DNA from: Symsagittifera roscoffensis
Taxonomy: Eukaryota; Xenacoelomorpha; Acoela; Convolutidae
Direction: 5' to 3'
DNA: 64,000 bases
Assembly: GCF_963678635.1 (NCBI RefSeq)
Contig: NC_087064.1
Coordinates: 60,024,338 to 60,088,337 of the forward strand
Part shown: positions 22,235-32,500 of the stretch, in pieces
Layout: every line of letters begins with the position of its first letter
Numbering within the stretch: the stretch's first letter is position 1
The notes under the pieces: model-generated
Told to the model about the DNA's origin: nothing
Databases searched by the model: none
Seen by the model: the letters and a program-made list of their open reading frames with translations, nothing else
Translations under genes and position numbers: made by a program

Positions 22235-23801
22235 GGCGGATATCGGGTGTTGTAATTTCGTTGAGCATGAGATAGAACTTGAGGAAAACGCGGTACCACA
22301 CAGGGAGGGGGCGAGGCGAATGACCCCACACAAATCGGACGCGTGTAGAAAAGAAATCGAGACGTTACTAGAGTATGACATGATAGAACCATCCAAGTCA
22401 CCGTGGGCGTGTGGAGTAGTGATGGCCAAAAAGAAAGGCGACCAAGTGAGGTTTTGTTGTGACTTTCGATACCTGAACTCCGTCACGGTGAAGGATGCCT
22501 ATCCCATACCTAGGATTGATGAGAGCCTCTCGAAGTTAGGCGATGCAAAATTTTTTACGACTCTTGATTTAGGCTCGGCCTTTTGGCAGGTACCACTACG
22601 GAAGCAGGACAGGGACAAGACAGGGTTTGCCTGCGAGTTGGGTCTGTTTCAGTGGAAACGGATGCCGTTTGGACTTTGCAATGCCACAGCCACGTTTCAG
22701 CGATTGATGGCACACGCGCTGATAGGCGTGACAAAGAAGTATGGCAATCTGGTAATGTGCTACGTGGATGACGTGGTAATAGCAACGCCAACACTAGAAG
22801 ACCACATTGAGAGACTGGACGAGGTGTTCGCGTGCATGAAAAGATCGGGGCTAAAGTGTAAACCATCAAAGTGCGAGATACTCAAGGACTCAATAAAATA
22901 CTTGGGCAGGATGGTAGACAAGCACGGCATCAGACCTGATCCAGACGCCGTGGAAGCAGTCCTAACCTGGAAGTCACCGAAGACTGAACACCAGTTGATG
23001 AGCTTCCTGGGCTTCGCTAACTACTACAGAGAGTTCATCAAAGGCTATGCGGACAAGGTGTACCCGATGCAACAATTGATGAGGCACAAGGGCAAGAAGT
23101 TCACATGGAACAACGCAGCAGAAGAATCATTCCAGAGAATAAAGAAAGAGCTATGTGAGGCACCAGTACTGGGTATGCCGACTGAGAAAGGGATGTACGT
23201 CCTGGACACGGATGCGTCGGTAGTCGCGATTTCTGGGATTCTCCACCAAGAACAAGAATGGAATGGGAAGACAGTCTTGAGACCAATAGCGTACGGGAGC
23301 AAAGTCCTGAGTGACACGGAAATGAAGTACAGAGCACCGAAAGCAGAGATGTTCGAGGTGGTTACCTTTGTCGAGAAATACAGGGCATACCTGGGCAGTG
23401 AGCCATTCAAGTTGCGAGTCGACAACAGAGCACTGAGCTGGCTGAAAACGTACTCAATGGACCAAAGTTACATTGGGAGGTGGATAGTTCGCCTAGACGG
23501 ATACAACATGATAATTGAGCACAGAACGCGAGATAAACATCAGAATGCCGACAGCTTGAGTAAGAAGACGGAGTTTTATGAGAGACAAGAGCAAAGAGAA
23601 GCAGACAGACCTGAAATCAAAGATGGCTTCTCATTCATGGACAAGGAAACGTACGACAGCCTTCCACTCACGAGATGGCTGGACAAGTCAGGCAAACCGA
23701 TAGAAGATCATCCTGAATTGCCTAAAGAGCCTCCAGAGAAGACCATCTTGAAGAAGAGCAAGGGGATTCCGATTGAGATTATACTCAAGTCGAAGATCTG
23801 A
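22230..23801 (+). pseudogene. E1 reverse transcriptase and RNase H
   Basis: Gypsy-type RT: WACGVVMAKKK, RFCCDFRYLN, the TLDLGSAFWQVPL motif, FGLCNATATFQRLM and catalytic YVDD (about 22758). The connection and RNase H follow, with the acidic set LDTDAS, E in APKAEMF, RVDNRAL and HQNADSLS. Together these copy element RNA into DNA and remove RNA templates. The frame ends at 23801 through a 1-nt loss; the next codons continue in another frame that leads into integrase. Confidence 0.9.
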
Positions 23802-25840
23802 CGCTGGAGACGCTCAAGGCAAAAGGCTATGATATTAACCAGGTGGAAGCAGGAACTGCACAGGTAGATGATGACTTAATGAGGTTGCTCGAGAAACTAT
23901 CAGATGATAAGCCCGTGATCCAAGAGAAGGGCCAAGAGAAACCGGAATTCACTATACTTCGGAGAAAAGAGACAGTGAACGATACTGACTCATCAAGAGG
24001 AAGCGTCACTGACAGCAAAGACGTCGTGCGCTCACTAGTTGACAAAATCCCCGAAGACATTCTGGAGCAGACCAAGGTTAGGAAAAAGAAAGTGACGTTC
24101 AAAGAAGATACTGAACACCTGGGACTAGGTCAAGAGTCCGGGGAGTGTTCCAGGTTCACGGAAGAAGGAACCGGAGAAGGAAAATTGTCCGGGGAGCGTG
24201 AAGGATGGGATGAAGACTCGGATGAGAGCAGCGAAAACCAAGACAGTCTGTGCATGATATTGGCGGAAGAGAAGACAAGGCACCACGACAGGGAGTTACA
24301 GACGGATCCATCTTCAGGAACATACAACATGGACATACAGGAGATGCGAGGTGGTGAGGAACTTGAGAAAATTGCGGTTGCAAGGAAACCATTCAGGGAA
24401 CTATCATGCAACTCAAACATCAGAACGAATCTGGTGCCAGAAGATGATATGAAAATCGTGAAAAGGATGATATGCGTGAAACTGAGTGATGTCATCCACA
24501 ACCCTGGTGAGATGAATGGACAAATCATGGCGCTAAAGGAGCATGTCAAGGCGAGATATAGGCTGTCAGACCTAATAAGAGCCCAGAAGAATGACAAAAT
24601 GACAAGTAACCTCTCCAAATGGATCCAGTCGGGGGTCAAGGAGAAGGGGGAACTTGAGGAAGACAGCTACAAGATCTTGAGCCAGTTCTACAAAGAAAAG
24701 AAAGACTTACTTTATCGCACAGCTGATGGGGTGGTAGCGTGCAAGAGGAGAGATGAGGAAAAGATATTACACAAACACAACCTCATCATACTACCACAAT
24801 TGTACCAGACGGAGGTGCTTTTCAGATCACACGACCAGATGGGCCACCAGGGGATAGACAAAGTACAACAAAGGATACTTCACAGGTTTGATTGGCCAGG
24901 AATGAGAAAAGCTTGCGAGAGATGGGTGAGTGCCTGCCTGGCATGTCTCCAGGTAAAAGACCCAAGGAAGATGAAGTTCTCACTCAAGTCAGTTGAGAGC
25001 TCAGAGTTCAATGAAGTGGTGCAGATAGACCATCAAAAGATTTGCATGACAGAGTCGGGATATAATCAGATACTGGTTATAATAGATCACTTCACAAAGT
25101 TGGCGGAAGCGGTTCCGTGCCAGACAGCCTCGGTCGAAGAGACATGTGATCATCTGATAACGCATTGGATATCGCGGTATGGTTGTCCAATGACTTTCCA
25201 GTCGGACAACGGCAAAGCTTTCGTGGGGGACTTGACAAAAGAATTGATGAAGAGATCGCACATTGCTCAAGCACACTCGACGACCTATCATCCACAGACC
25301 AATGGGTTGGTAGAGAGACAAAACAGGACACTGGTCAACATGTTAAGGGTGTACTGCTCAAGATACATGACGGACTGGGACAAATACCTGCCACAGGTAG
25401 TAGGAGCCTACAACAGTACACAGCACTCAACTACGGGCATCAGTCCTTTCATGATGTTGACGGGCAGGGAGAGAGCAATGCCTCTGACATTCTTTTACCC
25501 GGAATACGAGGGGAAAAGGACGTCGCCTCAGGCATACGTGAAAGAAGCGATCAAAAGACAACAGGAGTTGAACGAGCTATGCAGGAGGAACACAGCGCAA
25601 GCGCAAATGAGGCAACGCAGGAAATATGACGAAAAAATATTAAGAGCAAAGCCATATGAAGTGGGCCAGTACGTGTGGGTCTTCCAAAATGTAATACCGC
25701 CCAAGGGAACAAAGAAACTACTCAAGAAGTGGAGGGGACCATTCATGATAACGGAGGTTCATCAACAAGGACGGTTCTATCGCTTGAGTACTGGGCGAGC
25801 GGCACATTATGAAAATCTGAAGCCTCACGTCCCGTCTTGA
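23802..25840 (+). pseudogene. E1 RNase H-integrase linker and integrase
   Basis: After an acidic linker (to about 24400) containing two copies of the PPT-like core GTCCGGGGAG, integrase shows an N-terminal HHCC zinc site (HDQMGH...CLAC, about 24830-24950), a DD35E core (D in QIDHQ near 25025, D in SDNG near 25204, E in LVERQN near 25310, with 35 residues between the last two), and a C-terminal GPF..ITEVH segment. It would insert the DNA copy into the genome. The frame ends at 25840; the macro domain continues in the -1 frame. Confidence 0.9.
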
Positions 25841-26835
25841 TCGATAAGATACAGCCAGACAAATTGGGCGAGGAATTACTGAAGGCAGGCGAACTGGAAG
25901 CCGGAGAGGAATGGCAGGTCATTGACGATGGTGGTCATTATCCGCAGGATGATTACTCGACGCCAGAATTAGAAACGGATCTCGAACAGAGTGAGATAGA
26001 GAGGAGGGAGAACACGAACTTGAGGATTCTAGAGTGGATGCGTGATGTCAAAGACGAGAGCCGCGAAGGACAAAGCATTCAGCAAGTCGATGTATCAGCA
26101 GCAAATTACATGAAGACAGAGGACCCTCTTTTCGGATGGACGGCAACAGACAGGCCACTGGACATTCCTCAGGACAATTCAGACCCGACAACATCGACGG
26201 GGACGTCGATAAATATTTTTGTCCGGGGAGTGGGGGTAGGACTTACCCACACCGAAAATTTGATGATAAAGAAGCTCAAGGAAGTGAGAGAAACGAGCGA
26301 ATTGGAACTGGAGGAAGAAGAGCCAGAGCCTACTATAGGTCGGAATTTCAAAACGAAATTCGAAATACCCAATGAATACTCGGAGAACATCATGATAACG
26401 GATAGCGACTTCATCCTGTCAAACAGGACCAGCGCGATCTGCATCACGGGGGACATGAGTTTCAAATCAAGATTGGAAGCTGACTTCAAAAGAGAGTACC
26501 AGAATGTAGAGTTTCTGTTCAGACAGAGACCAGGACTGGGAGGGATGGCAGCGCTTCCACCGTCAGTGGCACAAGTCCCGGGCAAATATCTGTGCTTCCT
26601 AGTAACGAGGGTCAATGACAGGAACACAATTGATCCCGAACACGTGATATTGGCACTAACAAGATTACGAGACTTCATGATTGAAAGAGGGATAACAGAG
26701 GTCTCAATGCCGGTGTATGACCCAAACAGGGGCAAACTGAGCCCAAGGGAATTGTACGCTATCCTACATGTGGTCTTTGCAGAAACTGAGATAATGGTGT
26801 ATCTTCATAAGAAGTACTACTTGAGCATCGCCTGA
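25837..26835 (+). pseudogene. E1 Pol C-terminal domain, TARG1-like macro domain
   Basis: No ATG opens this frame; E2 has the same sequence fused to integrase, so this is the end of Pol cut off by a 1-nt change. An acidic N-terminal third is followed by a conserved IFVRGVGVGLTHTEN block and, from about residue 180, a domain resembling OARD1/TARG1-family macro domains: SAICITGDMSFK, a LEADFKREY helix, PGKYLCFLVTR, LTRLRDFMIERGITEVSMP and an ending strand EIMVYLHKKYY. Macro domains bind or hydrolyse ADP-ribose. The Gly-rich loop that carries the catalytic Asp in TARG1 reads YDPNRGKL here, so catalysis is doubtful. Confidence 0.7.
26221..26231 (+). promoter_or_regulatory. Candidate central polypurine tract of E1
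   Basis: GTCCGGGGAGT, preceded by TTTTT and followed by GGGGGTAGG, repeats the core found right before the 3' LTR (29376-29386). The surrounding 26194-26270 matches E2 44394-44470 at all but about five of 77 bases, far above the neighbouring coding similarity. It may prime plus-strand DNA internally. Confidence 0.5.
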
Positions 26836-27391
26836 GTCGGGGACACGGGGGTATCGAGTCGGGTGTGAGGGAGGAGTCTTGAGTTAGGTACTGGGGTGCG
26901 GCGCAGGTAAAGGGATCTTAAGATGTGATTGGCATGACAATTAAAATTTTAAAAGAGAAAGGAATTAACGGTGCTAAAACATAAAATGAATCTGCATGCT
27001 TTTAAGGAAATTCCAATTGAATCGTTTTTAATAGAGTGAAAATGATAAGATTTTAACCATACTGGTGAAAAGGGGGGTCTCTAGGTTAGGAACATGACAA
27101 GTTAAGTTTTAATATGGTTTCTGTTTTCAGATCAAGTTTGAAAAACAAAGTTGAAAATCCAACTACACTCAAGCGAGAGACAGAAAGGGAAAAAGAAAGA
27201 GACTGAAGTTACTTGAGATGCTAAATCTTGAACTCGCGATAATCGACACCTACAGCAAGTGTTTGCAAGGGAACATTTCTAGAGAATTCTTGAGTTGGGT
27301 AATACTTCAGTCGGTAAGGTAATTCTTGAGCTGGTAAGGTAATTCTTGAGCTGGTTAACACATACCTATATACATTCCGAAGTCACGAAGA
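26836..27391 (+). other. E1 spacer between pol and ORF3
   Basis: Non-coding. Near 27165-27240 a phrase like acttgagatgctaaa also occurs inside ORF3 (about 27965), suggesting a local duplication. Repeated aattcttgagctggtaaggt units lie at 27310-27355. This may hold a splice acceptor or other signal for ORF3 expression, but none is clear. Confidence 0.45.
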
Positions 27392-28998
27392 ATGGCAGAC
27401 CGATTCTGGAAATCCATGCCCGCGGCCCTGAAGAAGCCCACTCTTGATGAGCTGTACAGACGCCTGAGGGACCTGGACTATACCCAGATAGACGAGAGAA
27501 TGGCAGTAATGCTGAATGCCATCCTCCAGTTGGAAGACCAGGGTGAGTGCAGGGAGTCTGCAACGGAGGCTGTCTTGATGATCGGGTACACCACCGAGGG
27601 TATATCAAACCAAGAACAGACCAGATGGTTGTCTTGGAACGTGGATGGAGGAGTAAGGGGCTTTGACTTGGCAAGGAATCCTGGCCTGAGTAACAACACT
27701 GAATATGGCGCAGGGGAGTTCCCACTACCGGCTAGGCCAACAGCAAGATCTACAAGCCAGGGCTCGAGTAGGGTGCCGTCGATGACGCGAGCGCAACAGA
27801 CGACCGAAGCATATCCGGATCTGGGTGTTCTAAAGAAAGAGCTCGAGAAGGCGCAGAAGGAAAGGAACAAGGCGAACCTCGATCGGGATCAGGCGAAGCT
27901 GGATCGGGAGAAGATTCAGCTGGAGAGAGACCAGGCAGTCAACGAGCGAGATCAGACTCTGAGGTTACTTGAGATGCTAAAAGTTGAACATCAGCAGGAA
28001 CTAAGGGTGCGGGAGAGCGCCGCGAATCGTGATCAACTGAATTCGAAGTTGGAGAGAGAGAACACAAGCGATCACGAGAGACAAAACGTGATCGGGAAAC
28101 CTGTGGGAAGTGCTCCAAAGCTGGAGGATAACGACACGATGCATGAGAAAATGATGGAGCTTGAGCCTCTCTTGGAAGCCTCGGGGAGCGTAACCTCAGG
28201 AGCATTGAAATCACCCATGGAGAATGCCCATGCCACTGTTTGGCGCAAACGGTGTGGTATCCAGATCACAAGAACCTTTGCCTGGTGTGGGATATGGAGG
28301 AAATCCGGTCGATCGGACTACCGGATCACCGACAGAAGGTGACGTTCTTGGTAGTGAGTACGATGTTGGCTCTGAGATGGATAGAAGAGAATATAACGAA
28401 GTATCGGGAAGCGGGGACGCCAACGGCTGAGTCAGTATACGCGATAGACTACAGTAGGAGACTCGAGTTGTTTGAGACTGCGTGCAAGGTATTCGCCATA
28501 CCAACGGAAGTCAGACATGTCTGGAGCCGTTTGAGGTATTTCCCATGGTTTCGGGCGACGCTGACGTCTTGGTTGTACATGACAACGAAAGATCACATGA
28601 GAAAACATCAAAAGGAGTATCGACAGTTCCAGGCCGAGATTGGGCCGGAAGCTTTCAAGAGACCCCTGTTAACCAATCGTAATGCAATCACGACAGGATG
28701 GAAGAGAGTGGGTAAAATGTCTAGAGACAATACCAAGGCGAGGGAATCGATACTAGAGAAGAACGTGAGCTTGAGCCTGCACAACTCCTTCTGTTTGAAC
28801 CGGGAATAGAGGGTAAAGGCACTACCCAACCAGGCAAAGAGGTTGCAAGAGCAAAGAGAATGGCTGCGATCCTACGAACAGCTGAAGGCTTGGGAGGAGA
28901 TTGTGATTAGCTCCGATGATGAAGAGGAACTATTGAGACAGTTTGCCGTATCTAGTACTTCAGGGTGCAGTACCTCCAAGGCGAAGAGTGCGAGATGA
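27392..28998 (+). pseudogene. E1 ORF3/ORF5 fusion left by a large internal deletion
   Basis: Residues 1-115 match the start of E2 ORF3 (ELYRRL..DLDYT, TEAVLMIGY, FDLARNPGL). A long charged coiled coil follows (LDRDQAKLDRE-type repeats, about 148-240). From about 28120 the sequence matches E2 ORF5 near its residue 605 onward (LEPLLEASG, later LVWDMEEI, WFRATLTSWLY, NVSLSLHNSFC). All of the SGNH domain, ORF4 and the front of ORF5 are missing, about 7.3 kb compared with E2. A frameshift near 28215-28250 and a TAG at 28807-28809 add further breaks. The domain functions are unknown. Confidence 0.8.
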
Positions 28999-29387
28999 GT
29001 AGGTGGCTCGAATGGATCTTGAGTCTTGAGAGGGAAAGGGGGCTCGAGCGTGGATCCGGGTGAAACTTAGATTCACGAAAAAGAAATTTTAACAAAGCAA
29101 ATATTGTTATTAATATACTATTTTTACTATATAAATCAAAATGCTGCATGACAATTTCCTGATTGAATAGGACAAAAGAAATTTTAAATGATTGGCTTGG
29201 AAAGCGAGAATTCAAGGGTGCAGGTGTGTGCAGATTTTGATTGCTGTTTAGCGATAGTGTGAAAATTTTACATGGCTGTGAATTTTGGGGTGTAGATAAG
29301 CTTAAGTCTGAGTAACACTCGGTTTTCTGGGACTCCCTAGCAGAAGACAGCACGCGATGAGGACATCGATCTCGAGTCCGGGGAGTA
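28999..29387 (+). other. E1 3' untranslated stretch with PPT
   Basis: No coding sequence. It ends in the polypurine tract CCGGGGAGTA directly before the LTR start TGTGCC at 29388. The core GTCCGGGGAGT is at 29376-29386. Confidence 0.75.
29376..29387 (+). promoter_or_regulatory. E1 3' polypurine tract
   Basis: GTCCGGGGAGTA abuts the 3' LTR. The position and G/A-rich end are those of the RNase H-resistant plus-strand primer. The same core stands before the E2 3' LTR (55103-55114) and, inverted, at 30918-30929. Confidence 0.8.
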
Positions 29388-30292
29388 TGTGCCAGTCGGT
29401 CATATTTGGAAGTTTGACCTTGAGAGAAGCAAAAAAAACACTTAATTTTGGAGTGAAATTTAATTTTTCAAAATTTCGAATGGAACCTGTCATGCACGAT
29501 TTTCTCGCGATAACTGAAAATCAAAAAAGAGAAGTCAGAACAATCGAGTGACAATCGCGGGAAAGTTGCTAGAAAAATCAGTGGGAAATTGCTATTCGCA
29601 ATTTCAGTAGCGATAATAATCTAGAATAGAGCTGTCCCATCTAGAAGAGAGACGAGCGCATCCCCACGAACTGGATTGTTGTGATTGGAGTATTATTCTA
29701 AACTGGACTAGAGTGAACCTTCGGTGGAAAGGTGGACAGCTAGAGTGTCCCAATGGTTCACGAGAACTGACATTCTAGAGTACAAACTTATTCTTGTTAT
29801 TAAAACTGACAAACATTAAACTCATTTTAGTTACTTTATTGATTCTTGAGTTGCACACCGACTTATTCACTTCCTGATTCTTGAGCGTGCTACAATGTGA
29901 GTACTAATTTAAATTCTAGAGTGTGTTTTATAATTGTTATGTTGAGGTAAGGCGAGTTTTAGGTTGATCCATCTGAAATGGATCAAAGTTCCACTGCCTA
30001 ATAAAAAATAACTTAACGGATTGTTCCAACCCGGTTTTTAACGGCGTTCATGTATTTTGGGTATCTAGAGACCTAAGTATGAGGACGTTCTTAATTCTAG
30101 AGTGGGGGGATATTTTAGTAGTAGCCTTTAAGCTGTAACGGGTCGTAGTCTCATGTCACAAACGAACCGAATTGGCTCCGACTGATTTGAGGTAGAAAAA
30201 CACAAGAGATAGTGTCCCTGACTCTTGAGCCAATAGTTATAGGGCCTATTTTTCTTAAGCCTCATGTGTGACTGCAGTAGACGAATGTTACA
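29388..30292 (+). repeat. E1 3' LTR
   Basis: 905 bp, same as the 5' LTR apart from three substitutions found by eye (in the motifs cagtcgRtca, tattcgSaat and cttaacRgat). Near identity means a recent insertion by the usual LTR-divergence argument, or gene conversion. Confidence 0.92.
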
Positions 30293-31082
30293 TGTTTTTG
30301 TTCAGTAGATAAAAATCATCATCTCCATCGAAGATGGATCAACCCTTTCCCCCCCAACTCTTAGCACCTCATCCTTGTCAAAACTAATCCAAATATCAAC
30401 TAATTTCAAGTCAGGACATGACAGGATGCTAAAAGTTCATATGAGTCAATAAAAGTTTTCCGTCCCGAGACCCTTCCGGATTCTTGAATCCGCTGAATCA
30501 AGCCCGTTGATCTTGATTTCTTCCTAATCCGGAAGGCTGGTTTCTTACCCTTCACCGTTGTTTGCAACGGCCTTGCAACTATTGTAGCAGCACAATAGTT
30601 GCAACTCGGAACGTTCTCTGCAATCTGCTGCTGTTTTTCAATCACGATTCTCGTTGTTCTCGTCAGCGTGACTAACGTTGTTGTGTTTTTTCACTCGTTT
30701 TTTGTTAAAAATGGCCGTTTCAGCATTTCTCAGAAATGTTACGTCATCGCTTCGAAAATTTAAAATTTCAAAATAGCAGAATATCTTGACCTTCACCGTT
30801 CTACTAATCATCCGATTAACGTCGTTAATCCTTCAAAATCACTAACTCGGAAGGCTTGCTGCTAAAAATTCGAAGTCTGCACAAATTGCATTTTGGCCAT
30901 TCTGGTCGAATGTCACATACTCCCCGGACAGTCCGGTCAATGTCCTCATTGAATCGCGCAATATTCGTAAAATGGTTACAGTGTCATCGAACAGAATTTA
31001 CAAAATGCACGAAATTACTTTTATCCACGTCACATCGACTCACTGCAGAATATAAATGGCATCATACTACATCACTATAGCC
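30293..31082 (-). mobile_element. Inverted, diverged 3' end of an E2-family element
   Basis: Read on the minus strand: 31082-30930 resembles the last stretch of E2 internal DNA (compare 54940-55102), 30929-30918 is the PPT (GTCCGGGGAGTA), and an LTR begins TGTGACATTCGACC at 30917. LTR landmarks follow in order (TTTCTGAGAAAT..., ACGGCCATTTT, the ATCCAT hairpin) down to 30293, where the sequence stops at ACATGT and joins the E1 3' LTR. It is much more diverged than the other LTRs, so it is an older relative. Confidence 0.7.
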
Positions 31083-31536
31083 TTCTATGTGAAGGGACTG
31101 TATAAACTAACTTTATAGCTACTGGAATGTCATAGATCTCTTAATTAACACCGTTATTGTTTGATATTTCAGAAAATGAGTAGCTAGAAAAAGGAAAGGG
31201 CCAATCCATCTCCAATGGATTTAATATAAAACTGTCACACAAAAACATGTTAAAATAGGTTGTTCGAGCCGTGTTTTTAATGACAATCACGTAGTCTGAG
31301 GATCCGAGACTCAGCTACGTGGTTGTGTTCGCATGTAAACGAAAGCTGATCAAAAGTCGTTTGACTGATGGCCTAAAAATGGTAACTTTTTACTTTGCCC
31401 TAGACAGACCAGAAAATCAACTGGCAAGGTCGAGACGGTGAAAAGCGAGTAGAATTAAGGTAACTGACGCCTGCCAGTCGTTAATAGGTATTTTTTCTAC
31501 GCTCCGTCGCTGTGTAGTATTTGGGCGAATGTTACA
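31083..31536 (+). repeat. E2 5' LTR, truncated (last 454 bp)
   Basis: Matches 55543-55996 with about six substitutions by eye (roughly 1.3 percent). The first ~428 bp of the 881-bp LTR are missing and replaced by the inverted fragment at 30293-31082. It ends GTTACA followed by the primer-binding candidate. Confidence 0.85.
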
Positions 31537-31548
31537 TAGACGTTTTTA

Positions 31549-31566
31549 TGGCGCTCCTGGGTGGGC
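31549..31566 (+). promoter_or_regulatory. Candidate primer-binding site of E2
   Basis: TGGCGCTCCTGGGTGGGC begins with TGG, as sites complementary to a tRNA CCA end do, and lies 12 nt after the LTR end. E1 has a similar but less perfect phrase at the same place. I could not assign the tRNA, and the 12-nt gap is longer than usual. Confidence 0.4.
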
Positions 31567-31838
31567 CTGTCAAAGGCATAAGACCATCATGATCAGCAAG
31601 CGTTTCAGCGACGAACCCTCCGCTCCGGGCGTAAGCCCGAGGCAGAGGCCTTAATGACCGTTATTGTACTGGGGGGAAGGTGCTGGGTGTTTCTGGGTGT
31701 TTCATAGCCACGAAGCTATAATAAAATCAATAGTAATTCTGATCCGGTGGAGGAAAAACATTTTTCTTGATTCGAATAATTAGTCTGTTTCTACCAGCTA
31801 GTTCTGCAATCAGCTTCAACCTCTTTTGACTCAATATA

Positions 31839-31844
31839 TTTATT
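31839..31844 (-). promoter_or_regulatory. Candidate poly(A) signal of bL36m gene
   Basis: TTTATT on the plus strand is AATAAA on the minus strand, about 90 nt downstream of the stop codon. Confidence 0.45.
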
Positions 31845-31931
31845 TAATTAAATAGTAAATTATTTCTTTGATTTGCGCCATTAAACGTTCTAACACGGTT
31901 TTGTCAGTAGGAAACAAAAAATTTCAGGAAA

Positions 31932-32219
31932 CTAAATTCGATAAGGATAATATCGTTTAGGGTACTTAATTCGTTGCTTGTGACGCCCATGAACTGTACA
32001 ATCAATTTGCCAAATTCCGTTTTTAAAAACTAATTTGCATGCCGGACATCTTGGGTGAAGTTTTGCGACTGTTTTCGTAGTCCGATTTTGAATTTCCGAA
32101 GTTGAGCTGCAAACAAGGTTTGACGTGATCAATCCACTGTGCCATAATGATGAAGTGAAACGAAAATTTTTACTTAGCGCTATTGTTGTTATGCGCCGAA
32201 TAAGCTGAGTATATAACAT
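31932..32219 (-). CDS. MRPL36: Mitochondrial ribosomal protein bL36m, intact
   Basis: 95-residue ORF. The C-terminal part is the bL36 fold: CPAC, 12 residues, then DC..H..HKQR, matching the Cys/His zinc ligands and the HKQR ending of mitochondrial L36 proteins. L36 sits in the large mitoribosomal subunit. The N-terminal ~50 residues are Arg/Ser/Thr-rich with few acidic residues, as for a mitochondrial targeting peptide. No intron is needed. AATAAA (minus strand) lies at 31839-31844, about 90 nt after the stop. The gene is antisense to E2 and lies within what would be the E2 leader: a trapped host gene, a captured copy, or a retrocopy. The intact frame argues for selection or recent origin. 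Confidence 0.78.
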   Translation of the reverse strand: MLYTQLIRRITTIALSKNFRFTSSLWHSGLITSNLVCSSTSEIQNRTTKTVAKLHPRCPACKLVFKNGIWQIDCTVHGRHKQRIKYPKRYYPYRI

Positions 32220-32472
32220 GAAGTTCTAAAAACAGTAAACTGCTAAAACTCATACGATAAAAGATACCAGTACAACAGTAAAGGCCAGGATTAGTACGTT
32301 CGTATTTGTTAAATGTCCAGCCTTATAGTGTCAACTTTGATCCTGGGCTAACGCTTGTAGGGGTAAGTACATTGTGTGACACGAATGATTTTTGAATTAA
32401 TGTCCGAAGGCTGACGTTTAAAGCCTGCGAAAAATCTTGATGGTTGATCTGATGATGCTTTCATTTAAAACA

Positions 32473-32500
32473 ACTAGCGTGTAACGCACCACCGGTGCTA
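32473..32500 (-). mobile_element. Helitron-type 3' terminus (minus strand)
   Basis: On the minus strand a perfect hairpin (GCACC, GGT, GGTGC) is followed by GTTACACG and CTAG, then T. It shares 23 of about 26 bases with the terminus at 2853-2883, so both are ends of the same family. The element body would extend to higher coordinates; its other end was not found. Confidence 0.5.

Larger units (their letters stand above)
11092..30292 (+). mobile_element. E1: Ty3/gypsy LTR retrotransposon, about 19.2 kb with nested LINE
   Basis: Paired 905-bp LTRs (11092-11996, 29388-30292) enclose a leader, gag, pol in gypsy order (PR-RT-RNase H-INT) with a macro-like C-terminal domain, a shrunken ORF3/ORF5 fusion and a PPT. 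Subtracting the LINE in the leader leaves about 15.4 kb. Coding frames are broken by two stops in gag-PR, by frameshifts near 22220, 23798, 25835 and 28230, and by a stop at 28807-28809. I could not find a convincing target-site duplication: the left flank is LINE DNA and the right flank an inverted LTR fragment, so ends may have recombined. Confidence 0.92.
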
